A stretch of DNA of 19,606 bases, from the NCBI GenBank assembly GCA_026985515.1, contig JALSQH010000017.1:1-19606 (forward strand), read 5' to 3'. This document shows, in pieces, positions 1 to 7,174 of this stretch (position 1 is the first letter of the stretch; the number at the start of each line of letters is the position of its first letter). The notes beneath the pieces are model-generated. The model did not search any database and was not told the origin of the DNA. It saw only the letters and a list, made by a program, of their open reading frames with translations. Made by a program: the position numbers and the translations under genes. This DNA comes from a bacterium. GTDB taxonomy: Bacteria; JALSQH01.

Positions 1-386
1 GGGCAACCTATGAAAAAGATATACTTCTTGTAATGGTGGAAAACAGGAAAGAACTTTTTAAAATCAAGCCCGCATTCAGAGTGATAAAGATAGAAGATGG
101 TGAAGATAAACTGGATCTTCTTGGAAAGGTCAAGACTGAGGAAGAAATGGTGAAAATGGGTCTTGATCTCTATATGGATACTGCCCTTTACAAAGATGAG
201 GTTGCCTATAAGTTAGAGCCAGGTGTTCTGGGTGAAGTTATGGAAGAGGAAAAAATGGAGGAGGATGACAGAGAAAAAACCCAGACTCTTCTTGAAAAAA
301 GCAAGGACAGGGATAAACTGAAAGAGCAGAAAAGTGAAGACCTGATGAAACAGCTGGGCAATTATATCAGCAAACTCATTGATTAA
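1..386 (+). CDS. 3' part of a hypothetical acidic protein (5' end outside window)
   Basis: The reading frame is open from base 3 without a stop, so an ATG at 33 is probably internal and the gene is truncated by the window edge. About 127 residues are visible. The first two thirds look globular, with alternating hydrophobic residues and the segment KPAFRVIKIEDGEDKLDLLG. The last 45 or so residues are highly charged (Glu, Lys, Asp) and probably form a helix or coiled coil, ending near QLGNYISKLID. No signal peptide or membrane segment is visible in this part. The next gene starts 23 bases downstream on the same strand, so co-transcription is plausible. I do not recognise the family and assign no function. 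That it is coding is supported by codon use like its neighbours and by its stop just ahead of the phosphoesterase gene. Confidence 0.7.
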   Translation, partial: ATYEKDILLVMVENRKELFKIKPAFRVIKIEDGEDKLDLLGKVKTEEEMVKMGLDLYMDTALYKDEVAYKLEPGVLGEVMEEEKMEEDDREKTQTLLEKSKDRDKLKEQKSEDLMKQLGNYISKLID

Positions 387-409
387 CTGCTACAGGAACA
401 ATTTCACAT

Positions 410-1159
410 ATGAGAATAGCCCTTATAAGTGATATTCACGCAAATCTTGAAGCCCTCAGAGAAGTTGCTGCTGCTATTCAGAAGGAAAAACCTGATATCA
501 TCATTCACCTTGGAGATGTGGTGGGATATGGTGCAGACCCCCTTGAATGCTGCAGGTGGGTGAAAGAACACTGCCAGGTTTCCCTTCTGGGAAATCACGA
601 TGCTGTAATTGTGGGAAAAATGGATACTTCCTATTTTTCTGCACATGCAAGAATCGCCATAGAATGGACTGCCAGACAAATTGATATTGAATGCAAAACA
701 TGGCTGGAAAGTCTTCCTTACACTTACATGATTGATGAATTTCTCTTCAGTCATGGCTCTCCCATCAATCCTGATCAGTTTGATTATGTTCTTGACTATG
801 ACACCGCAGAGGAGATATTCAGATTTATGGTGAAAAACAATGTAAAGATTGTTTTTGTTGGTCATTCTCACAAGGCTTTTCTCCTTGAAAAGAAAGAGGG
901 TGAGATTCATCTTGTTGATCTTAACGGCAATGATGTATCGGAGTTCCATTTTGATGAAGAGAATCTTTACATTGTAAGTGTGGGAAGCGTTGGTCAGCCA
1001 AGGGATTTTGATCCGAGAGCCTATTACGCAATTTTTGATACAGAGAAAAAATACATTGTTGCCAAAAGAGTTGTTTATGATATAAAAGGAGCCGCAGATA
1101 AAATCAGGGATGCAGGGCTGCCGGAAGTTCTTGCAGACAGGCTTTATATGGGAAGGTAA
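410..1159 (+). CDS. Calcineurin-like metallophosphoesterase
   Basis: This 249-residue protein carries the full set of metallophosphoesterase motifs for a dinuclear metal centre: D8-x-H10 (SDIHAN), G35-D36 followed by VVGYGADP, G61-N62-H63-D64, S114-H115-G116, and G151-H152-S153-H154. The length and the VGYGADP stretch fit the YfcE/Metallophos_2-like group of small cytosolic phosphoesterases. Members hydrolyse phosphodiesters or phosphomonoesters, but the physiological substrate of most is unknown and cannot be read from the sequence. There is no signal peptide, so it is cytoplasmic. Its TAA stop shares its last base with the ATG of the next gene, so the two are probably translationally coupled. 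No clear Shine-Dalgarno precedes the ATG at 410; only a weak AGGAAC lies about 14 bases upstream. The family call is firm and the substrate is open. Confidence 0.9.
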   Translation: MRIALISDIHANLEALREVAAAIQKEKPDIIIHLGDVVGYGADPLECCRWVKEHCQVSLLGNHDAVIVGKMDTSYFSAHARIAIEWTARQIDIECKTWLESLPYTYMIDEFLFSHGSPINPDQFDYVLDYDTAEEIFRFMVKNNVKIVFVGHSHKAFLLEKKEGEIHLVDLNGNDVSEFHFDEENLYIVSVGSVGQPRDFDPRAYYAIFDTEKKYIVAKRVVYDIKGAADKIRDAGLPEVLADRLYMGR

Positions 1160-1980
1160 TGAGTGTAGTATCAGATGGTACCCTTTATATCATCTCAGAT
1201 GCCACGGGTGAAACTGCCCAGAAAGTTGCAGTTGCAGCATTAATTCAATTTCCAAATAAGGTTCTGAGGATCAAAAGATTTCCGTACATTAAGAGCATTC
1301 AGGAAGTTGACAGAATTTTTGGTGAAATAGAACCTCCAGGATTAATCATTTTTACAGTTGTTAACGAAGTGATAAAATCTGAAATCATATATCAGGCTAT
1401 AAAGAAACAGATCCCTTTTGTGGATGTGCTTGGACCTGTTCTCGAGGCAATGGAAAAATTCTTTAATGAAGCTCCAGAGTCGGTGGCAGGTACTCTGCAC
1501 AGGGTTAATGATGAGTATTTCAAAAGAATTGACGCCATTGAGTTCACTGTTCAGCATGATGATGGAGCAAAAACAGACGATCTCGACAAGGCTGACATCA
1601 TTCTGGTGGGGGTGTCCAGAACCTCAAAAACTCCTCTGAGTATTTACCTTGCACATCAGGGATTTAAAGTGGCCAATATACCTATTGTTTATGGAAATGA
1701 GGTATTGATGGAAAGACAGGAAAAATTTTTTGAGAAGATCTCGAATCTGAAAGTTGTTGGTCTGATCATTGACCCCATGTTGTTGCAGCGTATAAGAGAA
1801 GAAAGAGCAAAAAAGATTGGATTATCTGACTCCTCATATTATGACCTCACAGAGGTCAGAAGAGAAATAACTTACGCCCGGAGGCTTTTTCAAAAATTTG
1901 GATGGCCGGTTGTAAATGTATCCAGGAAGGCGGTAGAGGAAGTGGCCACTGAAATTCTTACAATTCTGGGGCTAATATGA
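1159..1980 (+). CDS. PEP synthase / pyruvate phosphate dikinase regulatory protein (DUF299)
   Basis: This 273-residue protein belongs to the bifunctional serine/threonine kinase and phosphorylase family (Kinase-PPPase). It uses ADP to phosphorylate, and phosphate to dephosphorylate, a threonine on PEP synthase or pyruvate phosphate dikinase, switching that enzyme off or on. Diagnostic features are the N-terminal SDATGETA at 13-20, the YFKRIDAIEFTVQHDDG block near 120-136, and the P-loop-like GVSRTSKTPLSIYLA at 151-165. The length is normal. Whether the target is PEP synthase (PpsR type) or PPDK (PDRP type) cannot be told from this sequence, and neither target gene is in the window. It starts on the last base of the preceding stop and overlaps the next gene by four bases (ATGA), so it sits inside a coupled operon. 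Its presence implies control of the pyruvate/PEP node. Confidence 0.9.
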   Translation: MSVVSDGTLYIISDATGETAQKVAVAALIQFPNKVLRIKRFPYIKSIQEVDRIFGEIEPPGLIIFTVVNEVIKSEIIYQAIKKQIPFVDVLGPVLEAMEKFFNEAPESVAGTLHRVNDEYFKRIDAIEFTVQHDDGAKTDDLDKADIILVGVSRTSKTPLSIYLAHQGFKVANIPIVYGNEVLMERQEKFFEKISNLKVVGLIIDPMLLQRIREERAKKIGLSDSSYYDLTEVRREITYARRLFQKFGWPVVNVSRKAVEEVATEILTILGLI

Positions 1981-2696
1981 TACTTGAAAACTACTTCAGA
2001 TTTGTCCTTGTCAGACCAAGAAATTCAGGAAATGTGGGCTCTGCACTGAGAGTAATGGCGAATTTTGGTTTGAGGGATCTGGCAGTGGTAAAGATGTGGC
2101 ATTATGATGAAGAAGAGGCAAGTCTCATGGCGGCATCTGCTTCCATTCTGCTTGATCAGATCAAATTTTTCGATGATCTAAAAGAGGCTATTTCTGACAG
2201 AACAGTTGTATTTGGAACAACTGCGAGACGAAGGGGAAAGGCTCAGAGGATGACAATTGATTCTTTTAAAAATTTCATAAAAGAAAACCCCGGAGAAAAA
2301 TATGCCATCCTGTTTGGTTCTGAAAAGACAGGTTTAACATCCGAGGAACTGGCGCTGTGTGATTATTACATCACAATAGACACAGACCAGGAGTTCAGAT
2401 CACTGAATCTGGCACAATCTGTGGGAATAATTGCATATGAGATAAGAAGAACTTTTGTGAAAGAGCCTGAAATAACTCCACCAAGAAGAATCAGCCGAAA
2501 CACTGTAGAAAAAATAGTGGACTATATTTCAAAAGTATGTGAGATAACTTCTGCCCCTGAAAATGGAAAAAATAATAGCATAAGGGCAACGAGGGGAATC
2601 CTGGGAAGAGGAAATGTTACAGAAAAAGAAGGGAAAATACTCCTCTGGCTCATGAGACATATCTGGTGGTATATATCAAATTTCTGTGGGAAGTAG
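1977..2696 (+). CDS. trmJ: TrmJ-type tRNA/rRNA 2'-O-methyltransferase (SPOUT, TrmH group 1)
   Basis: This 239-residue SPOUT-superfamily methyltransferase shows the three conserved TrmJ-group motifs. Motif 1 is RNSGNVGSALRVMANFG at 15-31, with the catalytic-type Arg and Asn. Motif 2 is ILFGSEKTGLTSEELALCD at 111-129, with Glu116. Motif 3 is SLNLAQSVGIIAYEI at 142-156. These build the trefoil-knot SAM site. Family members such as E. coli TrmJ methylate the ribose of position 32 in the tRNA anticodon loop. Some relatives in this COG have other RNA targets, so the exact position is inferred. The C-terminal 80 residues (basic, RRISRNTVEKIVDYI) correspond to the extension seen in longer TrmJ proteins. 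It overlaps the preceding gene by four bases. The next gene is 64 bases away, so this is probably the end of the first operon. Confidence 0.85.
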   Translation: MILENYFRFVLVRPRNSGNVGSALRVMANFGLRDLAVVKMWHYDEEEASLMAASASILLDQIKFFDDLKEAISDRTVVFGTTARRRGKAQRMTIDSFKNFIKENPGEKYAILFGSEKTGLTSEELALCDYYITIDTDQEFRSLNLAQSVGIIAYEIRRTFVKEPEITPPRRISRNTVEKIVDYISKVCEITSAPENGKNNSIRATRGILGRGNVTEKEGKILLWLMRHIWWYISNFCGK

Positions 2697-2701
2697 GTAC
2701 C

Positions 2702-2730
2702 TTGCAAACTTGATTTTTTTGGACTAAACT
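2702..2730 (+). promoter_or_regulatory. Possible sigma-70 promoter for the S8 protein operon
   Basis: In the 64-base gap after trmJ, TTGCAA (2702-2707) and TAAACT (2725-2730) are separated by 17 bases, a fair sigma-70 match. A strong Shine-Dalgarno AGGAGG follows at 2748-2753, seven bases before the ATG at 2761. The match is imperfect and the region is AT-rich, so read-through from the upstream operon is an equally good explanation. Confidence 0.35.
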
Positions 2731-2743
2731 CTATCCAAATCAA
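2710..2743 (+). repeat. Imperfect inverted repeat upstream of the S8 gene
   Basis: The right arm TCCAAATCAA (2734-2743) pairs with the left arm TTGATTT...GGA (2710-2723) if four extra T residues in the left arm are bulged. It ends just before the Shine-Dalgarno of the S8 gene. It could be a leader hairpin or an operator, and the bulge and low GC make it a weak structure. Confidence 0.3.
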
Positions 2744-2760
2744 AGTGAGGAGGATGTTCA

Positions 2761-5700
2761 ATGAAAAGGCTGTTGTGGACTATGGTTTTACTGTTGTTTT
2801 CCACTCAACTATTTGCGAGAGTTCCTTCAAATTTTCCGGATGAGCACAGACCACCCAATGACCTGCATGGTAAGTGGAACTACATAAGTTACATACCACC
2901 GGAAGCAACACATATACGCGCTTCTGAAAGGGCCATGGGATCAGGATTGTGGGCAGACAAAGCCTGGACAATTACCACAGGTAACTTTAACATTATCATC
3001 GCTGTTCTCGACTCCGGAATAAAGTGGGATGAAGAAGATCTGATAAGAAAAATATACCTTAACAGAGGAGAATTAAATGGCAACAAACGTCCCGAATTTG
3101 ATTACAGTTTCTTTGTTACATCAGATAGATACAATGCCTGGTACTGCAGGGGCTTTACCGAAGTAACTCCCAATGATGGTTACGACTTGAATGGCGATGG
3201 AATTTTTAACATTGAAGACTACTGTGCCGATCCAAGGGTAAAAATGGATGCTGGTGATGATCCTGCAGATAATATCCTTGATCCAAGCGACCTGATACAC
3301 ACTTTCAGTGATGGAATAGACGATGATGGAAATGGATATGTGGATGACATAGCGGGATGGGATATGTTCTGGAACGACAATGATCCTTACGATGATACCA
3401 GGTTCGGACATGGAACAGGCGAGGCCAAAGATTCAGGGGCTGAAGGAGATAATGGAATTGGAGGTATAGGTTCCTGTCCCGATTGCGCTATCCTGCCAGT
3501 CAGGGTGAGCGACAGCTTCATTGCTGATGTAAATAACTTCGCAGAAGGTGTAATTTTTGCAGTTGATTCAGGGGCAAGGGTTATTCAGGAAGCTCTTGGC
3601 AGCATAAATTTCAACAGGTTTGCACAGGATGCAATTAACTATGCCTATGATAACGGAGCAGTTGTTGTGGCATCAGCTGCCGATGAAGATAGTTATCATC
3701 ACAATTATCCCGCATCTGGAGAGAGAACCCTTCATGTAAATGCGATAAGATATGATGGTGATTCTATAGCTGACTCAACCACTTTCCTTGCCTTTGCAAA
3801 CTGCACAAATTACGGTGTTAAAATCATGGTCTCCGCCCCAAGCACTTCCTGCTCCTCAGGTGCAACTGGCATCTTAAGTGGAGTTGTTGGACTTATCTAT
3901 TCAATAGGATATGAGAAAAATCTTGATCCACCTCTTTCTGCAGAAGAGGTTCTTCAAATTGTAAAGATGAGTGCAGATGATGTTTATATTCCAGAATCAC
4001 TTAACAGCAGAGTCCTTTATCCCCACCAAAAGGGGTGGGATAGATTTACCGGTTACGGCAGAGTTAATGCCTACAAAGCTGTAAAAATGGTGGAAGAGGG
4101 GAGGATTCCTCCCGAAGTGAGGATTGATTCCCCAATATGGTGGCAGAACATTGATCCAGTAAAAACACCTGTTTTAAAGGTAAAGGGATATGTAAATGCA
4201 AGGAGAAGCAGTGGCTTTTCCTACATTGTAAAAGTTGGATTTGGCCTTGATCCGCAGAAATTTACAACTGTTGTGGAAAAGGATAATCTAAACCAGCCTG
4301 TTGAGGGAACACTTGCAGAGATCAATCTCAGAAATATACCCATTAATCCGGAAAAACCGCTACCTCAAACAGGTTTTGCCCTTGAAGATATATGGAAGAA
4401 AACAAATCAGTATGCAATGACCATTATTGTCACTGCAATTGATCATGAAGGCAACAGAGGAGAGTCAAGAAAGACTGTTTACATAGTGAGAGACAGAGAT
4501 CTTCTGCATGGTTTCCCCATCTACTTTGGTTCCTCTGGTGACTCTGCACTGAACATAAGCGACATTGATAACGACGGAAAAATGGAAATTATAATGGCTC
4601 TCTCTGATGGCTCAATTCATGCAGTAAAGTATGATGGTACAGAAGCTGATGGATTCCCCGTTTATGTAAATATCCTTGAAGGTCTGGATGAAGATTCACC
4701 CCTTCCAAAACAACATCTGAATTCAAAAGCTTATAAAACAAAACTTAAACCTGAATATCATTCTTCAATACTGAGCTCCCCGGCAGTGGGAGATCTTGAT
4801 GGTGATGGTAACAAGGAGATTGTGGTTGCAACTCTTGATGGTAAGATATTTGCTTTTGATAACAAGGGAGAGTTACTCAGTGGTTTCCCTGTCTCCATGA
4901 ATCCAAATTTCTATGCGCATACAGACCCTATTGAAGTGCTTGATCATGGTTTTTTTGCAAGTCCCGCTTTAGCTGATCTTGATGGTGATGGAACTCTTGA
5001 AATTATTGCGGCAGGAATGGATGGATACCTCTATGCCTGGCATTACGATGGCACACCCGTAGATGGTTTTCCTGTTGAACTTGTTGACAAATCGTACTCC
5101 GATGATACTGCCTGTATTCCCGGATCATATGTTAATCTGGGGAATGGAAATAATCCTCCACAAAAATGCATCGAAAATGGGAATGCACGGATGAGAATTG
5201 TTGCTTCTCCTTCTGTTGGAGACATTGATGGTGACGGATTTCCTGAAATTGTGGTGGCAACAGAGGAGAGTTACGCAAAGGGTCATCTTCCAAATGAGGA
5301 TTACATTTACAGCAGCAGAGTATATGCTGTTAACAGATTTGGAGAGATAATGCCTGGATGGCCTGTGCATGTTTCCACAATAAATGTCCTTCCATACATA
5401 GGAAGAGGTATTCCAGATGCACCTGTTCTTGCTGATTTTAACGGTGATGGAAAACTTGATATAGTGGTTCTCACTGTGGGAAGCGGGTTTCTTCCAGCTT
5501 TTATCTTCAACTGGAAAGGTGAAAAGATAAGGCATTTTAGAAGCGGGAATTATGATCCATCATATCCAGGTGAGGGTAAACCTTTTTCAGTGGTTCTTCT
5601 CAATAATCCATCCCTTGCAGATCTCAATATGGATGGAGTTCCAGATATCATTGATGGTGGAATAAGCAGTGAAATTCTTGCGAGACTGGGGATAGGAGCC

Positions 5701-6276
5701 AAAAGAATAGATGCTGATCATCAGGTAATAGCCTGGGATGGAAGGACTGGAAAAATAATGCCCTTCTTCCCCAAGATCATTGAAGACTGGCAGTTCTTTG
5801 GAAATTACTCAGTGGCTGATATTGATAATGATGGTGAACCCGAAATTCTGGCTGGTTCAGGCGGAAATATTGTGCATGCTTACAAGGTCTCTTCATGGAA
5901 GGAGGCTGAAGGATGGCCAAAGTTTACAGGGCAGTGGATAATTACCGCTCCTGTTGTGGGTGATATTGATGGTGATGGATATCTGGAAGTGGCTGTTAAT
6001 ACAAGAAAGGGGTTCCTTTATGTATGGAAAACAAAGGGCGTGGCTTCAAGAAATGGGAAAACCACGATTCAGTGGCAGAGTTTCCAGCATGACGAAATGA
6101 ACACCGGGAACTATACCACTCCAATTGCTGTTCAGAAAGGTCCATCAGTAGTGAAAGAAAAGACAGCAGGATGCTCCTGTCAGGTGGGCTCTGGAACAGA
6201 TGATGCAGGAACTCTGTTATTCTCTATAATGATAGTAGCCCTCTTTATTTTTGCTACAAGAAGAAAATATGCTTAA
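2761..6276 (+). CDS. Secreted S8 (subtilisin-like) protein with FG-GAP propeller and MYXO-CTERM-like tail
   Basis: This 1171-residue protein starts at an ATG seven bases after AGGAGG and has a clear signal peptide (MKRLLWTMVLLLFSTQLFA). Residues about 55-440 form a subtilase domain. The catalytic Asp is D84 in VLDSG, the His is H217 in FGHGT, and the likely Ser is S366 in CSSGATG. The spacing from H217 to the oxyanion position, 91 residues, equals that of subtilisin BPN', but the residue there is D308 (ASAADED) where most family members have Asn. Between D84 and H217 lies a long acidic, calcium-binding-looking insertion, including the EF-hand/dockerin-like loop at 142-153 and DGIDDDGNGYVDDIAGWD near 183-201. 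Eight FG-GAP/VCBS motifs (DxDxDG type) start near residues 601, 678, 739, 821, 892, 954, 1020 and 1068, consistent with a beta-propeller. The C-terminus has C1138-S-C1140, one hydrophobic helix and RRKYA, resembling MYXO-CTERM. The domain identity is firm, while proteolytic activity is uncertain because of the altered residues. Confidence 0.9.
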   Translation: MKRLLWTMVLLLFSTQLFARVPSNFPDEHRPPNDLHGKWNYISYIPPEATHIRASERAMGSGLWADKAWTITTGNFNIIIAVLDSGIKWDEEDLIRKIYLNRGELNGNKRPEFDYSFFVTSDRYNAWYCRGFTEVTPNDGYDLNGDGIFNIEDYCADPRVKMDAGDDPADNILDPSDLIHTFSDGIDDDGNGYVDDIAGWDMFWNDNDPYDDTRFGHGTGEAKDSGAEGDNGIGGIGSCPDCAILPVRVSDSFIADVNNFAEGVIFAVDSGARVIQEALGSINFNRFAQDAINYAYDNGAVVVASAADEDSYHHNYPASGERTLHVNAIRYDGDSIADSTTFLAFANCTNYGVKIMVSAPSTSCSSGATGILSGVVGLIYSIGYEKNLDPPLSAEEVLQIVKMSADDVYIPESLNSRVLYPHQKGWDRFTGYGRVNAYKAVKMVEEGRIPPEVRIDSPIWWQNIDPVKTPVLKVKGYVNARRSSGFSYIVKVGFGLDPQKFTTVVEKDNLNQPVEGTLAEINLRNIPINPEKPLPQTGFALEDIWKKTNQYAMTIIVTAIDHEGNRGESRKTVYIVRDRDLLHGFPIYFGSSGDSALNISDIDNDGKMEIIMALSDGSIHAVKYDGTEADGFPVYVNILEGLDEDSPLPKQHLNSKAYKTKLKPEYHSSILSSPAVGDLDGDGNKEIVVATLDGKIFAFDNKGELLSGFPVSMNPNFYAHTDPIEVLDHGFFASPALADLDGDGTLEIIAAGMDGYLYAWHYDGTPVDGFPVELVDKSYSDDTACIPGSYVNLGNGNNPPQKCIENGNARMRIVASPSVGDIDGDGFPEIVVATEESYAKGHLPNEDYIYSSRVYAVNRFGEIMPGWPVHVSTINVLPYIGRGIPDAPVLADFNGDGKLDIVVLTVGSGFLPAFIFNWKGEKIRHFRSGNYDPSYPGEGKPFSVVLLNNPSLADLNMDGVPDIIDGGISSEILARLGIGAKRIDADHQVIAWDGRTGKIMPFFPKIIEDWQFFGNYSVADIDNDGEPEILAGSGGNIVHAYKVSSWKEAEGWPKFTGQWIITAPVVGDIDGDGYLEVAVNTRKGFLYVWKTKGVASRNGKTTIQWQSFQHDEMNTGNYTTPIAVQKGPSVVKEKTAGCSCQVGSGTDDAGTLLFSIMIVALFIFATRRKYA

Positions 6277-6523
6277 ACTTATTTTTACTGTTCTGGTGAT
6301 TTACCTGCTGTACAGATATTACAAAAGAACTCTACCGGAAGGTGCAGGAGGACAGAAGGGTGGAGAAAAGGTCAGAGATATCCTTGTCAGGGATCCCAAC
6401 TGTGGAAAATTTATACCAAAAGAGAGAGCAGTGAGGGTGGAATTTGATGGCAAAATATACTATTTCTGCAGTCTGGAGTGTGCTGTTGAATATGAGAAGA
6501 AGATTAAGGAACACAGTAATTAG
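6269..6523 (+). CDS. Small membrane-anchored YHS/TRASH-like metal-binding protein
   Basis: This 84-residue protein has an N-terminal hydrophobic helix (LKLIFTVLVIYLLYRYY, residues 2-18), a short Gly-rich linker, and a cysteine-rich domain. In that domain C45 sits in RDPNCGKFIPKERAV, and C67 and C71 sit in YYFCSLECAVEY. This C...CxxxC arrangement with the YYFCS signature is that of YHS/TRASH-like domains and of the PP0621 type of short membrane proteins, thought to bind a metal ion. The ligand is not known. I chose the ATG at 6269 over an in-frame TTG at 6251: the ATG gives a standard membrane anchor and overlaps the S8 stop by only eight bases (ATGCTTAA). The 3' end overlaps the next gene by 32 bases, so expression is likely coupled. 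The anchor has no lipobox. A role in metal handling or sensing is only an inference. Confidence 0.8.
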   Translation: MLKLIFTVLVIYLLYRYYKRTLPEGAGGQKGGEKVRDILVRDPNCGKFIPKERAVRVEFDGKIYYFCSLECAVEYEKKIKEHSN

Positions 6524-7163
6524 CTTCATATTTGTGGTAACGGCGGTCAATCTTTTTGCAACTGAAAGTGGGATACCCGGTTTACCCCTGGGAAATATGG
6601 AATTTTCGGCAGGTAGTGGCTTCGGTTATATTTACCGTCCCCTTCAGAATCCAGATAATTATGTTGATGCCATAAGCAGCTTTCAGATGATACTTAAAGG
6701 CGGAATGGGCATAACTGATTATATCAATATCTTCATATTCGGTGGACTCAACGACGCAAGAAAAAAAATAGGCAATTTCAGAGGAGTTCTTTCCCCTTTT
6801 TATGGCTTGAGTCTGAGGTTAATTCCACTTAATGAAAACTTTACCTTTATAAATCTTGCCTTCGAAGTTGCTGCCGAGTATTCAAAAATTTCCGGAAGTG
6901 AGGCCAATCTCTACTGGACGAAGATTGATGCAAAACTCTCTGTGAGCAAACTCTTTTCAGAGATTTTTGGATTTTACGGCGGTGTTAAATATTCCTACCA
7001 TTTTATAAAACTTTCATCTCTAAGTGAAAGAAGCAGATCAGTAACCCCGTGGGGTATATTCATAGGAATGGATTACTTTGTTACTCCTTACATCTTTTTT
7101 GAAGCGGAAATGCATAATTTTGACCAGGACGCCCTCTTTTTGATGGTTGGATCAAAATTTTAA
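6492..7163 (+). CDS. Predicted outer-membrane beta-barrel protein
   Basis: This 223-residue protein has a basic start (MRRRLRN), a hydrophobic stretch (VISFIFVVTAV) and a signal-peptidase-like site near NLFATES. The mature part is a series of amphipathic strands rich in Gly, aromatic residues and alternating hydrophobics, for example FSAGSGFGYIY, INIFIFGGL, LRLIPL and GIFIGMDYFV. It ends in FLMVGSKF, with the terminal Phe expected for BAM-dependent outer-membrane insertion. It carries no recognised enzyme motif. I chose the ATG at 6492 because it begins a proper signal peptide; an earlier in-frame ATG at 6444 adds an implausible extension inside the YHS gene. The 32-base overlap with that gene points to coupling. 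Eleven bases separate it from the transaldolase gene. Size suggests a small barrel of 8-10 strands, and its function is unknown. Confidence 0.7.
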   Translation: MRRRLRNTVISFIFVVTAVNLFATESGIPGLPLGNMEFSAGSGFGYIYRPLQNPDNYVDAISSFQMILKGGMGITDYINIFIFGGLNDARKKIGNFRGVLSPFYGLSLRLIPLNENFTFINLAFEVAAEYSKISGSEANLYWTKIDAKLSVSKLFSEIFGFYGGVKYSYHFIKLSSLSERSRSVTPWGIFIGMDYFVTPYIFFEAEMHNFDQDALFLMVGSKF

Positions 7164-7174
7164 GGAGGTGAAGT

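Noticed and set aside
404-949. Long open frame (181 codons) on the minus strand opposite the phosphoesterase gene
   Set aside because: It is antisense to a gene with complete catalytic motifs, its product is a low-complexity Ile/Phe/Ser-rich string with no motif, and it has no ribosome site; it is a codon-bias shadow.
5125-5535. Open frame of 136 codons on the minus strand opposite the FG-GAP region
   Set aside because: It is antisense to repeated, conserved DxDxDG motifs and has no start signal or recognisable content.
6444-6491. Upstream start for the outer-membrane protein gene at 6444
   Set aside because: The extra 16 residues precede a proper signal peptide and are encoded inside the YHS-type gene; 6492 gives a basic start and hydrophobic core.
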